DNA of 64,000 nt from Streptococcus sp. CF8_St5-11 (GTDB taxonomy: Bacteria; Bacillota; Bacilli; Lactobacillales; Streptococcaceae). Of this stretch, positions 47,884-57,361 are shown piece after piece. Location of the stretch: assembly GCF_024295625.1 (NCBI RefSeq), contig NZ_JANCOJ010000003.1, forward strand, positions 124,001-188,000. The letters run 5' to 3'. The stretch's first letter is position 1; each line of letters begins with the position of its first letter. The position numbers and the translations under genes were made by a program. Below the pieces are notes generated by a model. It ran no database searches. It had not been told where the DNA came from and saw only the letters and a list, made by a program, of their open reading frames with translations.

Positions 47884-48108
47884 ATGATTGATATTACATA
47901 TCTAGACGGTGCAAAACAAGAAAGAGTCATGCATTTTGATTCCTACGATGAGTTTGAACGCTCCCAACAAGCTTGCTTGATTAGAGTAGCAGATTTTTAT
48001 CCTATTGTGAAACTGACCTATAATGGGCATGAATTGGATTACCAAGGGACTTACGGAGATGTCTTCTTCTATTTGATGAAGCAAGATTTGACGCAGTACC
48101 AAAACTAA
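47884..48108 (+). CDS. DUF4649-family hypothetical protein
   Basis: 74-aa soluble protein: IDITYLDGAKQERVMHFDSYDEF, then VADFYPIVKLTYNGHELDYQG and DVFFYLMKQDL. This is a small streptococcal family (DUF4649) of unknown role, usually next to thioredoxin as here (12-bp gap to trxA, shared promoter). A redox or stress link is suggested only by the operon. Confidence 0.85.
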   Translation: MIDITYLDGAKQERVMHFDSYDEFERSQQACLIRVADFYPIVKLTYNGHELDYQGTYGDVFFYLMKQDLTQYQN

Positions 48109-48120
48109 AGGAGAAAGAAA

Positions 48121-48435
48121 ATGGCAAAAGCAATTACAGATGCAACATTTGAAGCAGAAACAAAAGAAGGCTTGGTCTTGGTAGACTTTTGGGCAACCTG
48201 GTGTGGTCCATGTCGCATGCAAGCTCCTATTTTAGAAAAATTATCGGAAGAACTTTCGGAAGATGAGTTAAAAATCCTAAAAATGGATGTGGATGAAAAT
48301 CCAGAAACAGCGCGTGCTTTCGGCATTATGTCCATCCCAACCTTGCTCTTTAAAAAAGATGGGCAGGTTGTTAAACAAGTAGCAGGAGTGCATACCGCAG
48401 CACAAATTAAGGCCATTGTGGCGGAGTTGAGTTAA
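48121..48435 (+). CDS. trxA: Thioredoxin
   Basis: 104 aa, standard length. Active site WATWCGPCRMQAP (about residues 25-37), cis-proline segment SIPTLLFKKDG, and the buried Asp in VDFWATWC. It reduces disulfides in ribonucleotide reductase, peroxidases and other proteins using thioredoxin reductase. RBS AAAGGAG. Second gene of its operon. Confidence 0.97.
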   Translation: MAKAITDATFEAETKEGLVLVDFWATWCGPCRMQAPILEKLSEELSEDELKILKMDVDENPETARAFGIMSIPTLLFKKDGQVVKQVAGVHTAAQIKAIVAELS

Positions 48436-48440
48436 AAAGC

Positions 48441-48480
48441 AAAAAAGCTAAAGAAGAATGAACCTTCTTTAGCTTTTTTT
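48441..48480. terminator. Bidirectional terminator between trxA and pepF
   Basis: A stem of AAAGCTAAAGAAG with CTTCTTTAGCTTT (within 48444-48473), A-tract upstream and T-tract downstream. Confidence 0.92.
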
Positions 48481-48486
48481 TGAATT

Positions 48487-50283
48487 TTATTCTCCCAATT
48501 CTGCACTGTAGGCAATAATTTGATCGACAGTGTCTGAAAGGAATTGGATGGTGTCGCGGAGTGGTTTGTCAGTCGAGATATCTGCTCCGATGATCATGGC
48601 TGACTCAAGTGGGGTCTTGCTACCACCTGATTTGAGGAGGTCTAGCCAATCTTTCGCTCCATTTTCGGAGTTTTTCAAATGCAAGTATCCCGCTGTTGAG
48701 ATAACCAAGCCAGCTGAGTAGGTATAGCTGTAAAGCCCCATGTAGTAGTGGCTTTGGCGCATCCAGGTCAAGGCTGCATCGTCATCGATTTCAACGGCAT
48801 CTCCCCAGAACTCTGTCAAGACTTCCTTCATGATGCTATTGAGTTTGCTAGCGCCGAAGGTTCCACCTTCTTCAATCAGGGTGTAGACCTTGCGTTGGAA
48901 GGCTGCTTCCAACAAGTGGGTGATGAAGTTGTGGAAGTAGGTATCTGTCAAACGGTGAGCCAAGGCAAAGCGTTTTTGACGAGGATCGTCAAACTGGTGT
49001 TCCAAATAGTCGCTGAGGAGGAGCTCGTTAAAGGTAGAAGGAGCTTCCACATAGTAGGTCGACATGTGGGCGTTGAAGTAGCTTTGGTTGTTGTCTGAGA
49101 AGATAAATTGACCAGAGTGTCCGATTTCGTGGATCAGGGTGTAGACATCGCTCATCCGTCCTGTCCAGCTCATGAGGACATAAGGATGGACGCGGTATGG
49201 GTCGGCTGCATAACCACCGGAATCCTTGCCTTCATTGGCCGCAAAGTCAACCCAGCGTTCAGTTTGGTAGCGGGCAATTTCGCGGGAGTATTCTTCCCCA
49301 AGAGGTGCTACAGATTTCATGACCAAATCATAAGCGTCATCAATGGTGACATCTGGGTTGAGTGCGCTGTCCAAATCCAACTTCCAATCAGCAAAGGTCA
49401 TTTTCTCAAGGCCGTTGACCTTGGCCACGTGTTTGAGGAATTTTTGAGCGACCGGAGCAAAGTCCTTCATGATCAGGTCAATCTGACGGTCAAACATGGC
49501 ACGATCCACTTCCTGCTCAGCTAAAAGATAGTCAAAGACAGAGTCGTAGCCCCGCATATCTGCAATCAGTTTTTCTGATTTGACTTGGGCTAGATAGGTA
49601 GCAGCAGCCGTGTTTTGGTGCTTGCGGAGACCTTCTGAGAAAGAACGAAAGGCTTTTTCACGGATTTCCGCATTCTCATGATTTTGGTAGAAGTTTTCAT
49701 AGGTAACAAAGCTATTCTTGTAGACTTTTCCATCCACTTCGAAATCAGCCATTTCAAAGTCGCCTGCCCGCATCTTGGTATAGATGTCTTGTGGTCCGTA
49801 GAAGACTTCACCCAGGTTGGTCAAGGTCTTTTCCACATCAGCTCCCAAGTAGTGAGCTTTCTTGATTTTGGCTTGGCGAATGGCAAAAGTTAGGTGAGGA
49901 AGTTGTCCCAGGCGTTCGAGGACATCTTCATCTGCTTCGACCAAAGCATCATCAAAGAAGGAAAGTTCGACGCTGGCCCAAGTTTCGAAATCCATCCCTG
50001 CTTGGGCAATCTCTGCGAAAGCTTCGTCGCCAAAGTCAGTCGTTTGGGGCATAAAGCTGTAGTTGCCAATGTGGCTGAGTTGAATCTGAATCTGTTCAAA
50101 GATGGCAAAGGCAGCTTCGAAGTCTTCAAAGGTGTGGAGGTTGCCCTTGTAGTTACGGACAAATTCATTGATTTCTTCACGTGTTTTTTCAATGGCACGC
50201 AAGAAGTCTTCCTGGTCTTGGTAGAGGGCTGTGAGGTCCCAGAGTTCGTTCTCAGGAAATTCAGAACGTTTTTTTAATTCCAT
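48487..50283 (-). CDS. pepF: Oligoendopeptidase F (M3B)
   Basis: 598-aa cytosolic zinc metallopeptidase that cuts mid-length peptides (about 7-17 residues) after uptake. The zinc site HEIGHSGQF (HExxH) with the downstream Glu region (STFNELLLSDYLEH) is intact. N-terminal helical domains precede it (ELWDLTALYQDQEDFLRAIE). ATG at 50283 (MELKKRSEF) is chosen, with AAGGAGAAC upstream on that strand; the frame is open 20 more codons but without support. Could equally be named PepB; substrates overlap. Confidence 0.94.
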   Translation of the reverse strand: MELKKRSEFPENELWDLTALYQDQEDFLRAIEKTREEINEFVRNYKGNLHTFEDFEAAFAIFEQIQIQLSHIGNYSFMPQTTDFGDEAFAEIAQAGMDFETWASVELSFFDDALVEADEDVLERLGQLPHLTFAIRQAKIKKAHYLGADVEKTLTNLGEVFYGPQDIYTKMRAGDFEMADFEVDGKVYKNSFVTYENFYQNHENAEIREKAFRSFSEGLRKHQNTAAATYLAQVKSEKLIADMRGYDSVFDYLLAEQEVDRAMFDRQIDLIMKDFAPVAQKFLKHVAKVNGLEKMTFADWKLDLDSALNPDVTIDDAYDLVMKSVAPLGEEYSREIARYQTERWVDFAANEGKDSGGYAADPYRVHPYVLMSWTGRMSDVYTLIHEIGHSGQFIFSDNNQSYFNAHMSTYYVEAPSTFNELLLSDYLEHQFDDPRQKRFALAHRLTDTYFHNFITHLLEAAFQRKVYTLIEEGGTFGASKLNSIMKEVLTEFWGDAVEIDDDAALTWMRQSHYYMGLYSYTYSAGLVISTAGYLHLKNSENGAKDWLDLLKSGGSKTPLESAMIIGADISTDKPLRDTIQFLSDTVDQIIAYSAELGE

Positions 50284-50437
50284 AATGTTCTCCTTTTGAT
50301 CGGTATTCTTCCTTAAGTATAGCAGAAAATAGGACAGAAACATAGAGGGAGAGGGGAAAATGCTTGTTTGAAAATCTTGAAAGAGCTGGAAAAATTGACC
50401 ATTTTTGATATACTAGGATAGAAATGAGGAGGTTTTT

Positions 50438-51706
50438 ATGAAAAAGGTTATGATTTCACTACTGGCGGGTGCGTCCATTCTAGCTCTGGTGGCTTGTACG
50501 CCCAAACGCTATGAACGCCAAAGCAAACCGAAAGCGACAAGCTCTTCGTCGGTCAAAAAAGAGAAAAAGGATACAGGTCAAAAGTACTATCAAGAGGTAT
50601 TAGATCGCTATAAGGCTTATGCAGTTGCCATTCATGCTAAAGACCAAACGGCTTTACAAAATGAACTGAAGAAGATTGATGCGACTTCAGAAGAATATGC
50701 CTATGTCTTTAACCTTCAAACACTTGGAAGTACCAATGAGTGGCAATATGCTTTTGAGGATCTTAATCGTGATGGTAATGATGAACTGCTGATTGGGGAT
50801 GGCAAAACGATTGCTGCTGTGTATTATTTGAAAGATAACCAGCCAACCTTGCTCCATGTAGCCTATGTGGCTTCTGCAGGTGGCTATCGCTCCCGCTTAG
50901 ATGTTTTTGACAATGGGCAAATCGTCTACGCCACTTGGCAATCCCTTAATCCAGAAATGGAATTGACCCTCTATTCACTAGGAAAAGGGGGAGCCAAGGA
51001 AGAAAAGAAAGCAACCATTCAAATTGGTGGAAAGGAAATAGCAGAACAAGCTCTTGGGATTTCAGCTAAGAAGTTGAACCTCAGTAAGCTAGACTGGAAA
51101 AAATTTGATGGTTCAGGGGATTCCAAATCAACAGCTAAAGCCGAAGAGAAAAAATCGGAAAGCTTCCAAGTGCAAGTCAGTGTGTCGGATCTCCGTATTC
51201 GAAAAGAGCCCTCAACCTCAGCTCCATCTGCAGGAATGATCGCAAAGGGAACTTACACCATCACGGAAACCATAGAGGCAGATGGTCATACTTGGGGCAA
51301 ATTGGAATCTGGACAAGGCTGGATTGCCCTTGACTATACAACGCGAGTAGATGGAAATGCCGAATCAGCTCCTGCCCCTGCCAAAACAAGCACTGGGATG
51401 AATCTGGATGAAATAAAAGCTGGAAATTTCTCAAGTGTAGCGGGAGTTTGGAAAAATAAGTACGGTACGAGTATTGAGTTTGATGCGCAAGGAATTGTGA
51501 AGGTCAATGGTAGTGCTGTTAATGGTGTTCAATTTTCTGGTTTTTACTTCAAGGAGGGCAATTTACACGGAGTTAGTCGGATGCCTGGGGCAACGAATGA
51601 CACGCCTATTCTTTTCATTCCTTCAAGAGAAGGTGGCAGTGAATCCATTTACTGGAGTAAGAGTGATGCTACGAATGGGAACGATTTGTACTACCGTGTG
51701 AACTAA
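50438..51706 (+). CDS. SH3-domain lipoprotein
   Basis: 422 aa. Lipoprotein signal (MKKVMISLLAGASILALVACTPK, lipobox LVAC), a basic post-Cys tether (TPKRYERQSKPK) and a Ser-rich linker. A ~150-residue domain with FEDLNRDGNDELLIGDG (EF-hand/dockerin-like calcium-type loop) follows, then a bacterial SH3 domain (VSDLRIRKEPSTSAPSAGMIAKG, about 247-305) and a C-terminal beta domain. It is membrane-anchored and probably binds wall material through SH3. AATGAGGAGG precedes ATG. Possible extended -10 TGATATACT at 50406. Role unknown. Confidence 0.82.
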   Translation: MKKVMISLLAGASILALVACTPKRYERQSKPKATSSSSVKKEKKDTGQKYYQEVLDRYKAYAVAIHAKDQTALQNELKKIDATSEEYAYVFNLQTLGSTNEWQYAFEDLNRDGNDELLIGDGKTIAAVYYLKDNQPTLLHVAYVASAGGYRSRLDVFDNGQIVYATWQSLNPEMELTLYSLGKGGAKEEKKATIQIGGKEIAEQALGISAKKLNLSKLDWKKFDGSGDSKSTAKAEEKKSESFQVQVSVSDLRIRKEPSTSAPSAGMIAKGTYTITETIEADGHTWGKLESGQGWIALDYTTRVDGNAESAPAPAKTSTGMNLDEIKAGNFSSVAGVWKNKYGTSIEFDAQGIVKVNGSAVNGVQFSGFYFKEGNLHGVSRMPGATNDTPILFIPSREGGSESIYWSKSDATNGNDLYYRVN

Positions 51707-51723
51707 AAAATAAGGAGACAAAC

Positions 51724-52461
51724 ATGAAAAAAATTGGAACATATTTACTAGCTGCAGCCCTCTTGCTTTCCCTAGCAGCTTGCGCTCCAAAACGCTATGA
51801 GCGTAAGCACAGTCCGGTAGGAGCTTCATCGGTCAAAAAATCATCTGACAAAGCCCAAGAAAAAGAGCAAACAGAAGAAGATAAGTCAGATGAACATGAT
51901 AAAGAAGCCATTGGGACCTTGTCAAAAGCAGACCAAGCGGATATCTATTCGATCATTGAAAACAGTGCGTCTTTGACCTATTCACTTCAGGTGCAACCGA
52001 CTCGTTTGCTGGAGTTGAACAATGATCACAGTGCAGTTGAAGGCTACTCGCAAGACATGTTCATTGATTACTACAATACCTACACGCCAGAAACCTATAA
52101 TTTACAAGATATCATTGATAAATTGAATGCTGAAGAGACCTCGGACTCTATCCGTAGTCTGTCACAAGACCAGCTGATTCAACTAACAAATGAAAAGAAG
52201 GACGGCTGGATCTATTCGACAAAAGACAAGGCCTTCTACGAAATTGTAGCTGGTGGTCGTGGCGGAGCGATGCCACCGATGGAAATTCCTTCACCGGATG
52301 AATGGGTGGTCAATGAAGATTCGGTTGAAGTGACAACGACTATCCAAGGAACTTCCGATCCATACAGACGTTTTGTCTTGAAACGTAACAACAAGAACTA
52401 CAAGGGTGGAACCCACAAAACACGCTTTTATGTCGACAGTACAGAATTCGTGAAATCGTAA
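51724..52461 (+). CDS. Lipoprotein related at its N-terminus to the previous one
   Basis: 245 aa. Signal and lipobox (LLSLAACAPK), then the same tether as its neighbour (CAPKRYERKHSP...SSVKK versus CTPKRYERQSKP...SSVKK). The body differs: an acidic linker, then a mixed domain with QADIYSIIENSASLTY, VEGYSQDMFIDYYNTY and a C-terminal beta part (TTTIQGTSDPYRRFVLKRNN). No family recognised. It is co-transcribed with the SH3 lipoprotein (17-bp gap) and ends before a terminator. Confidence 0.8.
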   Translation: MKKIGTYLLAAALLLSLAACAPKRYERKHSPVGASSVKKSSDKAQEKEQTEEDKSDEHDKEAIGTLSKADQADIYSIIENSASLTYSLQVQPTRLLELNNDHSAVEGYSQDMFIDYYNTYTPETYNLQDIIDKLNAEETSDSIRSLSQDQLIQLTNEKKDGWIYSTKDKAFYEIVAGGRGGAMPPMEIPSPDEWVVNEDSVEVTTTIQGTSDPYRRFVLKRNNKNYKGGTHKTRFYVDSTEFVKS

Positions 52462-52521
52462 AAATAATCAAAAGCTATATCCAGCTCTAAAATTTTTATA
52501 TAGAACTTGCTGAAGATTCAC

Positions 52522-52552
52522 AGAAAAAGGCCCTCAAAGCCTTTTTCTTTTG
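52522..52552 (+). terminator. Terminator after the lipoprotein pair
   Basis: AGAAAAAGGC (52522-52531) pairs with GCCTTTTTCT (52539-52548). Confidence 0.7.
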
Positions 52553-52591
52553 GGCTTGAATATGTTAAAATAAAAGGTATACGTGCTTGGA

Positions 52592-52768
52592 TACAAAGAT
52601 GAGGATATAACATATAGATAGGCTGCGTCAATCGAATGCTATCATGCGTAATTGAACCCGCCTACAACTCTGTGGAAAAAGATAAATCTACCTAGGAGCG
52701 TTCGCTCCGTCGTTCGATTTCCTATTTTCCTTTGAGTTGCTTAACGGCTTAGTATCTTGATCTTTGTA
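52592..52768. other. Folded region upstream of pnp, candidate leader or small RNA
   Basis: Nested inverted repeats: TACAAAGAT (52592-52600) with ATCTTTGTA (52760-52768), and inside it AATCGAA (52630-52636) with TTCGATT (52713-52719), plus a tight GGAGCG-TTCG-CTCC hairpin near 52695-52708. No convincing ORF. It may be a pnp leader (pnp is often autoregulated through its leader), a small RNA, or a mobile repeat. Confidence 0.4.
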
Positions 52769-52807
52769 GGCAAGTCGTATAATTTTATCAATCCAAAGGG
52801 GATTACA

Positions 52808-55030
52808 ATGACAAAACAAGTGTTTCAAACGACTTTTGCGGGTCGTGAATTGATTGTAGAGACTGGTCAGGTTGCAAAGCAAGCAAATGGCTCTGTTGTC
52901 GTGCGTTACGGTGAATCAACTGTCTTGACGGCAGCTGTCATGTCTAAGAAGATGGCAACTGGGGATTTCTTCCCACTTCAAGTCAACTACGAAGAAAAAA
53001 TGTATGCAGCTGGGAAGTTTCCTGGTGGCTTTATGAAACGTGAAGGACGTCCTTCAACAGATGCGACTTTGACAGCGCGTTTGATTGACCGTCCGATCCG
53101 TCCAATGTTTGCGGAAGGTTTCCGTAATGAAGTGCAAGTCATCAACACAGTGCTTTCTTACGATGAAAATGCATCTGCCCCAATGGCAGCTATGTTTGGT
53201 TCATCATTAGCCTTGTCTATCTCAGATATTCCATTTGACGGACCAATCGCTGGGGTACAAGTAGGCTATGTGGACGGGGAAATCATCATCAACCCTACTC
53301 AAGAACAAGCAGAGCAATCGCTTCTTGAATTGACAGTAGCTGGTACCAAGCACGCTATCAACATGGTAGAGTCTGGTGCCAAAGAATTGTCAGAAGAAAT
53401 CATGTTGGAAGCTCTTCTCAAAGGACACGAAGCCGTTAAAGAATTGATTGCCTTCCAAGAAGAAATCGTTGCGGCAGTTGGGAAAGAAAAAGCAGAAGTT
53501 GAATTGCTTCATGTGGATGCTGACTTGCAGGCTGAAATCATCGCAGCCTACAACAGCGACCTTCAAAAAGCAGTTCAAGTTGAAGAAAAATTGGCGCGTG
53601 AAGCTGCGACTCAAGCAGTGAAAGACCAAGTAACGGCTGTTTACGAAGAAAAATATGCCGACCACGAAGAGTTCGATCGCATCATGCGGGACGTGGCTGA
53701 AATCTTGGAACAAATGGAACACGCAGAAGTGCGCCGTTTGATTACTGAAGACAAGGTTCGTCCGGATGGTCGTAAGGTCGATGAAATCCGTCCTTTGGAT
53801 GCACAAGTCGACTACCTTCCTCGCGTGCACGGTTCAGGACTCTTTACACGTGGACAAACGCAAGCCCTTTCTGTCTTGACCTTGGCACCAATGGGTGAAA
53901 CCCAAATCATCGATGGTTTGGATCCTGAGTACAAGAAACGCTTTATGCACCACTACAACTTCCCACAATACTCTGTAGGGGAAACTGGTCGTTACGGTGC
54001 GCCTGGTCGTCGTGAAATTGGTCACGGTGCTCTCGGTGAGCGTGCCCTTGCTCAAGTATTGCCAAGCTTGGAAGAATTCCCATATGCCATCCGTTTGGTA
54101 GCAGAAGTCTTAGAATCAAATGGTTCTTCATCTCAAGCCTCTATCTGTGCGGGAACGCTTGCCCTTATGGCTGGTGGTGTGCCAATCAAGGCACCAGTAG
54201 CTGGTATTGCAATGGGTCTGATCTCAGATGGAAACAACTACACCGTATTGACAGATATCCAAGGTTTGGAAGACCACTTTGGCGATATGGACTTTAAGGT
54301 TGCAGGTACTCGCGACGGGATTACAGCCCTTCAGATGGATATCAAGATCCAAGGGATCACTGCCGAAATCTTGACGGAGGCTCTTGCTCAAGCCAAGAAA
54401 GCTCGTTTTGAAATCCTTGATGTGATCGAAGCAACCATTCCAGAAGTGCGTCCAGAATTGGCGCCAACTGCTCCGAAAATTGATACCATCAAGATTGATG
54501 TGGACAAGATTAAGATTGTCATCGGTAAGGGTGGAGAAACCATCGATAAGATCATCGCTGAAACAGGCGTTAAGATTGACATCGACGAAGAAGGTAACGT
54601 ATCTATCTACTCGAGTGACCAAGCTGCCATTAACCGCGCTAAAGAAATCATTGCAGGCTTGGTTCGTGAAGCGAAAGTGGACGAAGTCTACCATGCTAAA
54701 GTGGTTCGGATCGAGAAATTTGGTGCTTTTGTCAACCTCTTTGACAAGACGGATGCCCTCGTTCATATATCTGAAATGGCTTGGACGCGCACCAACCGTG
54801 TCGAAGACTTGGTAGCCATCGGTGATGAAGTCGATGTGAAGATTATCAAGATTGACGAAAAAGGTCGTGTCGATGCTTCTATGAAAGCTCTTCTCCCTCG
54901 TCCGCCAAAAGCAGAAAACAGCGAGGAAAAAGGTGAAAAAACTCATCGCCATGGCGATCGTCCTCGTCACCACAACAAAGACCACAAACCTAAAAAAGAC
55001 TTTACTATTACACAAAAAGATTCAGAATAA
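52808..55030 (+). CDS. pnp: Polynucleotide phosphorylase
   Basis: 740 aa. A 3'-5' phosphorolytic exoribonuclease of the degradosome. Two RNase PH domains (about 1-210 and 300-535; [23 protein letters not shown]-type phosphate site at about 77), a helical linker, KH domain ([13 protein letters not shown], about 573-585) and S1 domain ([15 protein letters not shown], about 632-646), then a basic His-rich tail. ATG 52808 with AAAGGGG is used; open frame upstream lies in the leader. First gene of a cluster with cysE, cysS and mrnC. Confidence 0.97.
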   Translation: MTKQVFQTTFAGRELIVETGQVAKQANGSVVVRYGESTVLTAAVMSKKMATGDFFPLQVNYEEKMYAAGKFPGGFMKREGRPSTDATLTARLIDRPIRPMFAEGFRNEVQVINTVLSYDENASAPMAAMFGSSLALSISDIPFDGPIAGVQVGYVDGEIIINPTQEQAEQSLLELTVAGTKHAINMVESGAKELSEEIMLEALLKGHEAVKELIAFQEEIVAAVGKEKAEVELLHVDADLQAEIIAAYNSDLQKAVQVEEKLAREAATQAVKDQVTAVYEEKYADHEEFDRIMRDVAEILEQMEHAEVRRLITEDKVRPDGRKVDEIRPLDAQVDYLPRVHGSGLFTRGQTQALSVLTLAPMGETQIIDGLDPEYKKRFMHHYNFPQYSVGETGRYGAPGRREIGHGALGERALAQVLPSLEEFPYAIRLVAEVLESNGSSSQASICAGTLALMAGGVPIKAPVAGIAMGLISDGNNYTVLTDIQGLEDHFGDMDFKVAGTRDGITALQMDIKIQGITAEILTEALAQAKKARFEILDVIEATIPEVRPELAPTAPKIDTIKIDVDKIKIVIGKGGETIDKIIAETGVKIDIDEEGNVSIYSSDQAAINRAKEIIAGLVREAKVDEVYHAKVVRIEKFGAFVNLFDKTDALVHISEMAWTRTNRVEDLVAIGDEVDVKIIKIDEKGRVDASMKALLPRPPKAENSEEKGEKTHRHGDRPRHHNKDHKPKKDFTITQKDSE

Positions 55031-55054
55031 TCATTAGAAAAGGAGGAGCACGGT

Positions 55055-55672
55055 ATGGGATGGTGGCGTGAAACCATCGATATTGTAAAAGAAAATGACC
55101 CAGCAGCGCGTACCTCGCTGGAGGTCCTTTTGACCTATCCGGGCGTCAAAGCACTGGCAGCTCACCGTGTTTCCCACTTTTTGTGGAACCATGGCTTTAA
55201 GCTCTTGGCGCGGATGCATAGTCAGTTTTGGCGTTTTTGGACCCAGATTGAAATCCATCCAGGTGCGACCATTGCTTCTGGTGTCTTTATCGACCATGGA
55301 GCGGGCCTCGTTATCGGGGAAACAGCCATTGTTGAAAAAGGCGTTATGCTCTACCACGGGGTGACCCTTGGGGGAACAGGGAAGGATGTCGGGAAACGCC
55401 ATCCAACGGTTCGTGAAGGAGCCTTGGTCTCCGCTCATGCCCAGGTCATCGGTCCGATTGAGATTGGGGCCAAGGCCAAAGTAGGAGCGGGAGCGGTCGT
55501 GGTCTCCGATGTACCGAGTGATGTGACCGTTGTCGGAGTCCCTGCTAAGATTGTGCGGGTGCACGGTCGAAAAGACGAACCAGTCATTCACCAAGAAGAA
55601 GAAAAACGGGAATATTATATGAATAAGCTGGAGCATGCCAAGGAAGCTAGCCATCGTTCATCCAGTTTGTAA
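55055..55672 (+). CDS. cysE: Serine O-acetyltransferase
   Basis: 205 aa. It acetylates serine with acetyl-CoA as the first step of cysteine synthesis. N-terminal helices (ENDPAARTSLEVLLTYPGVKALAAHRVSHFLW) are followed by the left-handed beta-helix of hexapeptide repeats (GVFIDHGAGLVIGETAIVEKG, LYHGVTLGGTGK) with the catalytic His pair. RBS AAAGGAGGAG. The pnp-cysE neighbourhood is conserved in streptococci. Confidence 0.95.
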   Translation: MGWWRETIDIVKENDPAARTSLEVLLTYPGVKALAAHRVSHFLWNHGFKLLARMHSQFWRFWTQIEIHPGATIASGVFIDHGAGLVIGETAIVEKGVMLYHGVTLGGTGKDVGKRHPTVREGALVSAHAQVIGPIEIGAKAKVGAGAVVVSDVPSDVTVVGVPAKIVRVHGRKDEPVIHQEEEKREYYMNKLEHAKEASHRSSSL

Positions 55673-55684
55673 GGAGATAGCTAC

Positions 55685-56551
55685 GTGATTCAATCAACCA
55701 ATACATTAAATGACCACCAACTACTGGAAGCAAAGGCCCTTATTGCCGTCTGTCAGAAGGATGACGGAACTTTTCGGGAGCCTTATCTCTCCAATATGCT
55801 CAATTTTGACCCCAACATGCCCGCCTTTTTTCTTTATTACGAAAAAGGTGAACTTGTTGGCCTATTAACCGTCTATGCAGATGACCAAGATGTGGAAGTA
55901 GCGATACTGGTCCATCCAAATCATCGCCGTCAGGGAATTGCGCGTGCATTGTTTACGATTTTTGAGAAAGAAACGGCATCTTATCCCATTGAGTCTGTGA
56001 CTTTTCAGACAGAGCGTGTTTTTCTAGAGCGCCATCCGGAGTTTGCCAGCAATTGGGGACTGGTTGAGGATGAAGAGACAGAAACTTGGTTAGGTAAGGA
56101 TAGAAGACCTTATCTGTTAGCAACTGTCTCTAATCTTGAAGTTTTGTTAGCAGATCGTTCCTATCAGGAGCAAATTAGTCAGTTAAAATTTCAGGCATTT
56201 TCAGAGGAACATGAATCGAGAGAAGTTGTGGATAGATATGTCGCTGAAGCTCTAAAAGATCTAGAAAGTCGCCTATATATTTTATTAAAAAATGGTCAGG
56301 TTATTGGGACTTGCACGGTTGATTTATCGAGTAATACGAATTACCTCTATGGTTTAGCAATAGCCGAACTTGAACGTGGCAAAGGCTATGGGAGCTACCT
56401 GGCAAAATCCCTTGTCAACCAACTCATTGAGCAAAATGACAAGGCCTTTCAGATTGCCGTGGAAGACAGCAATGTAGGTGCCAAACGTTTGTATGAAAAG
56501 ATTGGCTTTGTCAAACAGACTCAGGTGGTTTATCTAGATAGGAAAGAGTGA
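55685..56551 (+). CDS. Tandem GNAT-family N-acetyltransferase
   Basis: 288 aa with two GNAT folds. Domain 1 (about 1-140) has VEVAILVHPNHRRQGIARALF, the acetyl-CoA pyrophosphate loop (R/Q-x-x-G-x-G/A). Domain 2 (about 145-288) has IAELERGKGYGSYLAKSLV and ends EDSNVGAKRLYEKIGFVK. Substrate unknown; the tandem form is common in streptococci at this position between cysE and cysS. It starts at GTG 55685 after AAGGAG. Confidence 0.88.
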   Translation: MIQSTNTLNDHQLLEAKALIAVCQKDDGTFREPYLSNMLNFDPNMPAFFLYYEKGELVGLLTVYADDQDVEVAILVHPNHRRQGIARALFTIFEKETASYPIESVTFQTERVFLERHPEFASNWGLVEDEETETWLGKDRRPYLLATVSNLEVLLADRSYQEQISQLKFQAFSEEHESREVVDRYVAEALKDLESRLYILLKNGQVIGTCTVDLSSNTNYLYGLAIAELERGKGYGSYLAKSLVNQLIEQNDKAFQIAVEDSNVGAKRLYEKIGFVKQTQVVYLDRKE

Positions 56552-56555
56552 ATAA

Positions 56556-57320
56556 ATGTTACTAGAAGAATTTGAAAATGTACCTGCTGTTATCGAGCCA
56601 ACTGACCGAAGCCTTCTTAGTAGTGGAGAAATCTGTGATACTATAATTCTGTCTTTTAATGGAGAAATCCTTAAACGAGTAAAGCAGATAGACGGAGTCT
56701 ATGAAGGTGGCTATCTTACCAACCTAAATGGCAAATTTTCATGGTATATCTATGAAGTAGATGGACTTAAACTTGCAGTTGCTATGGCTACTATTGGAGC
56801 TCCAATGGTTGTGGGTTTCTTAGAAGAACTCAAAGCGAGAGGCTTTAAGAACTTTATCGTTTTGGGCTCTTGCGGAGTTCTAGATCAGTCTATTCAAGCA
56901 GATAAAATTATTATACCAAGTTCAGCTTTACGTGATGAAGGTACTAGTTATCACTATGCTCCAGCAAGTGATGAAATTTCTTATGATGAAGTGCTTCTCT
57001 CAACTCTGGAGAACGCTTTGAACAAATCTGGTATTGATCACATTCGGACTAAAGCTTGGACGACAGATGCCTTCTACCGTGAAACAGCTGCTAAGGTTAA
57101 ACGAAGACTTGCAGCAGGAGCGAAAGTTGTAGATATGGAAGCTTCGGCTATCATGGCTTGGGCTCAATATCGACAAGCCAAGGTCTATCAATTTTTCTAC
57201 ACGGCTGACTATGTGGATCATCACAATCATGAATGGGATGCTAGACGTGAAGATAGAAAAGCAGATGCTATGACTTTCTTTAAGATTGCTGTCGATATTG
57301 CGTTAGAGTTGGAAAAATGA
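56556..57320 (+). CDS. Nucleoside phosphorylase (uridine-phosphorylase-like)
   Basis: 254 aa, PNP/UDP phosphorylase family 1. Visible: IVLGSCGVLDQSI (phosphate/ribose-binding Gly-rich loop), RDEGTSYHYAPAS, and VVDMEASAIMAWAQYR (ribose-binding Met-Glu). It cleaves a nucleoside with phosphate to base plus ribose-1-phosphate; base specificity is unclear. It lies four bases after the GNAT gene and is A+T-richer than cysE or cysS. Its insertion between the GNAT gene and cysS looks like a local addition. Confidence 0.85.
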   Translation: MLLEEFENVPAVIEPTDRSLLSSGEICDTIILSFNGEILKRVKQIDGVYEGGYLTNLNGKFSWYIYEVDGLKLAVAMATIGAPMVVGFLEELKARGFKNFIVLGSCGVLDQSIQADKIIIPSSALRDEGTSYHYAPASDEISYDEVLLSTLENALNKSGIDHIRTKAWTTDAFYRETAAKVKRRLAAGAKVVDMEASAIMAWAQYRQAKVYQFFYTADYVDHHNHEWDARREDRKADAMTFFKIAVDIALELEK

Positions 57321-57361
57321 GAATATAGATTCAAAAGCTAGAAACAGAAAGGAAATGAAGC

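Noticed and set aside
52640-52700. tRNA-like piece on the minus strand (GGCGGGTTCAATTACGC)
   Set aside because: It resembles a T arm only; no acceptor stem, D arm or anticodon arm could be assembled around it. No complete tRNA or rRNA gene was found anywhere in the window.
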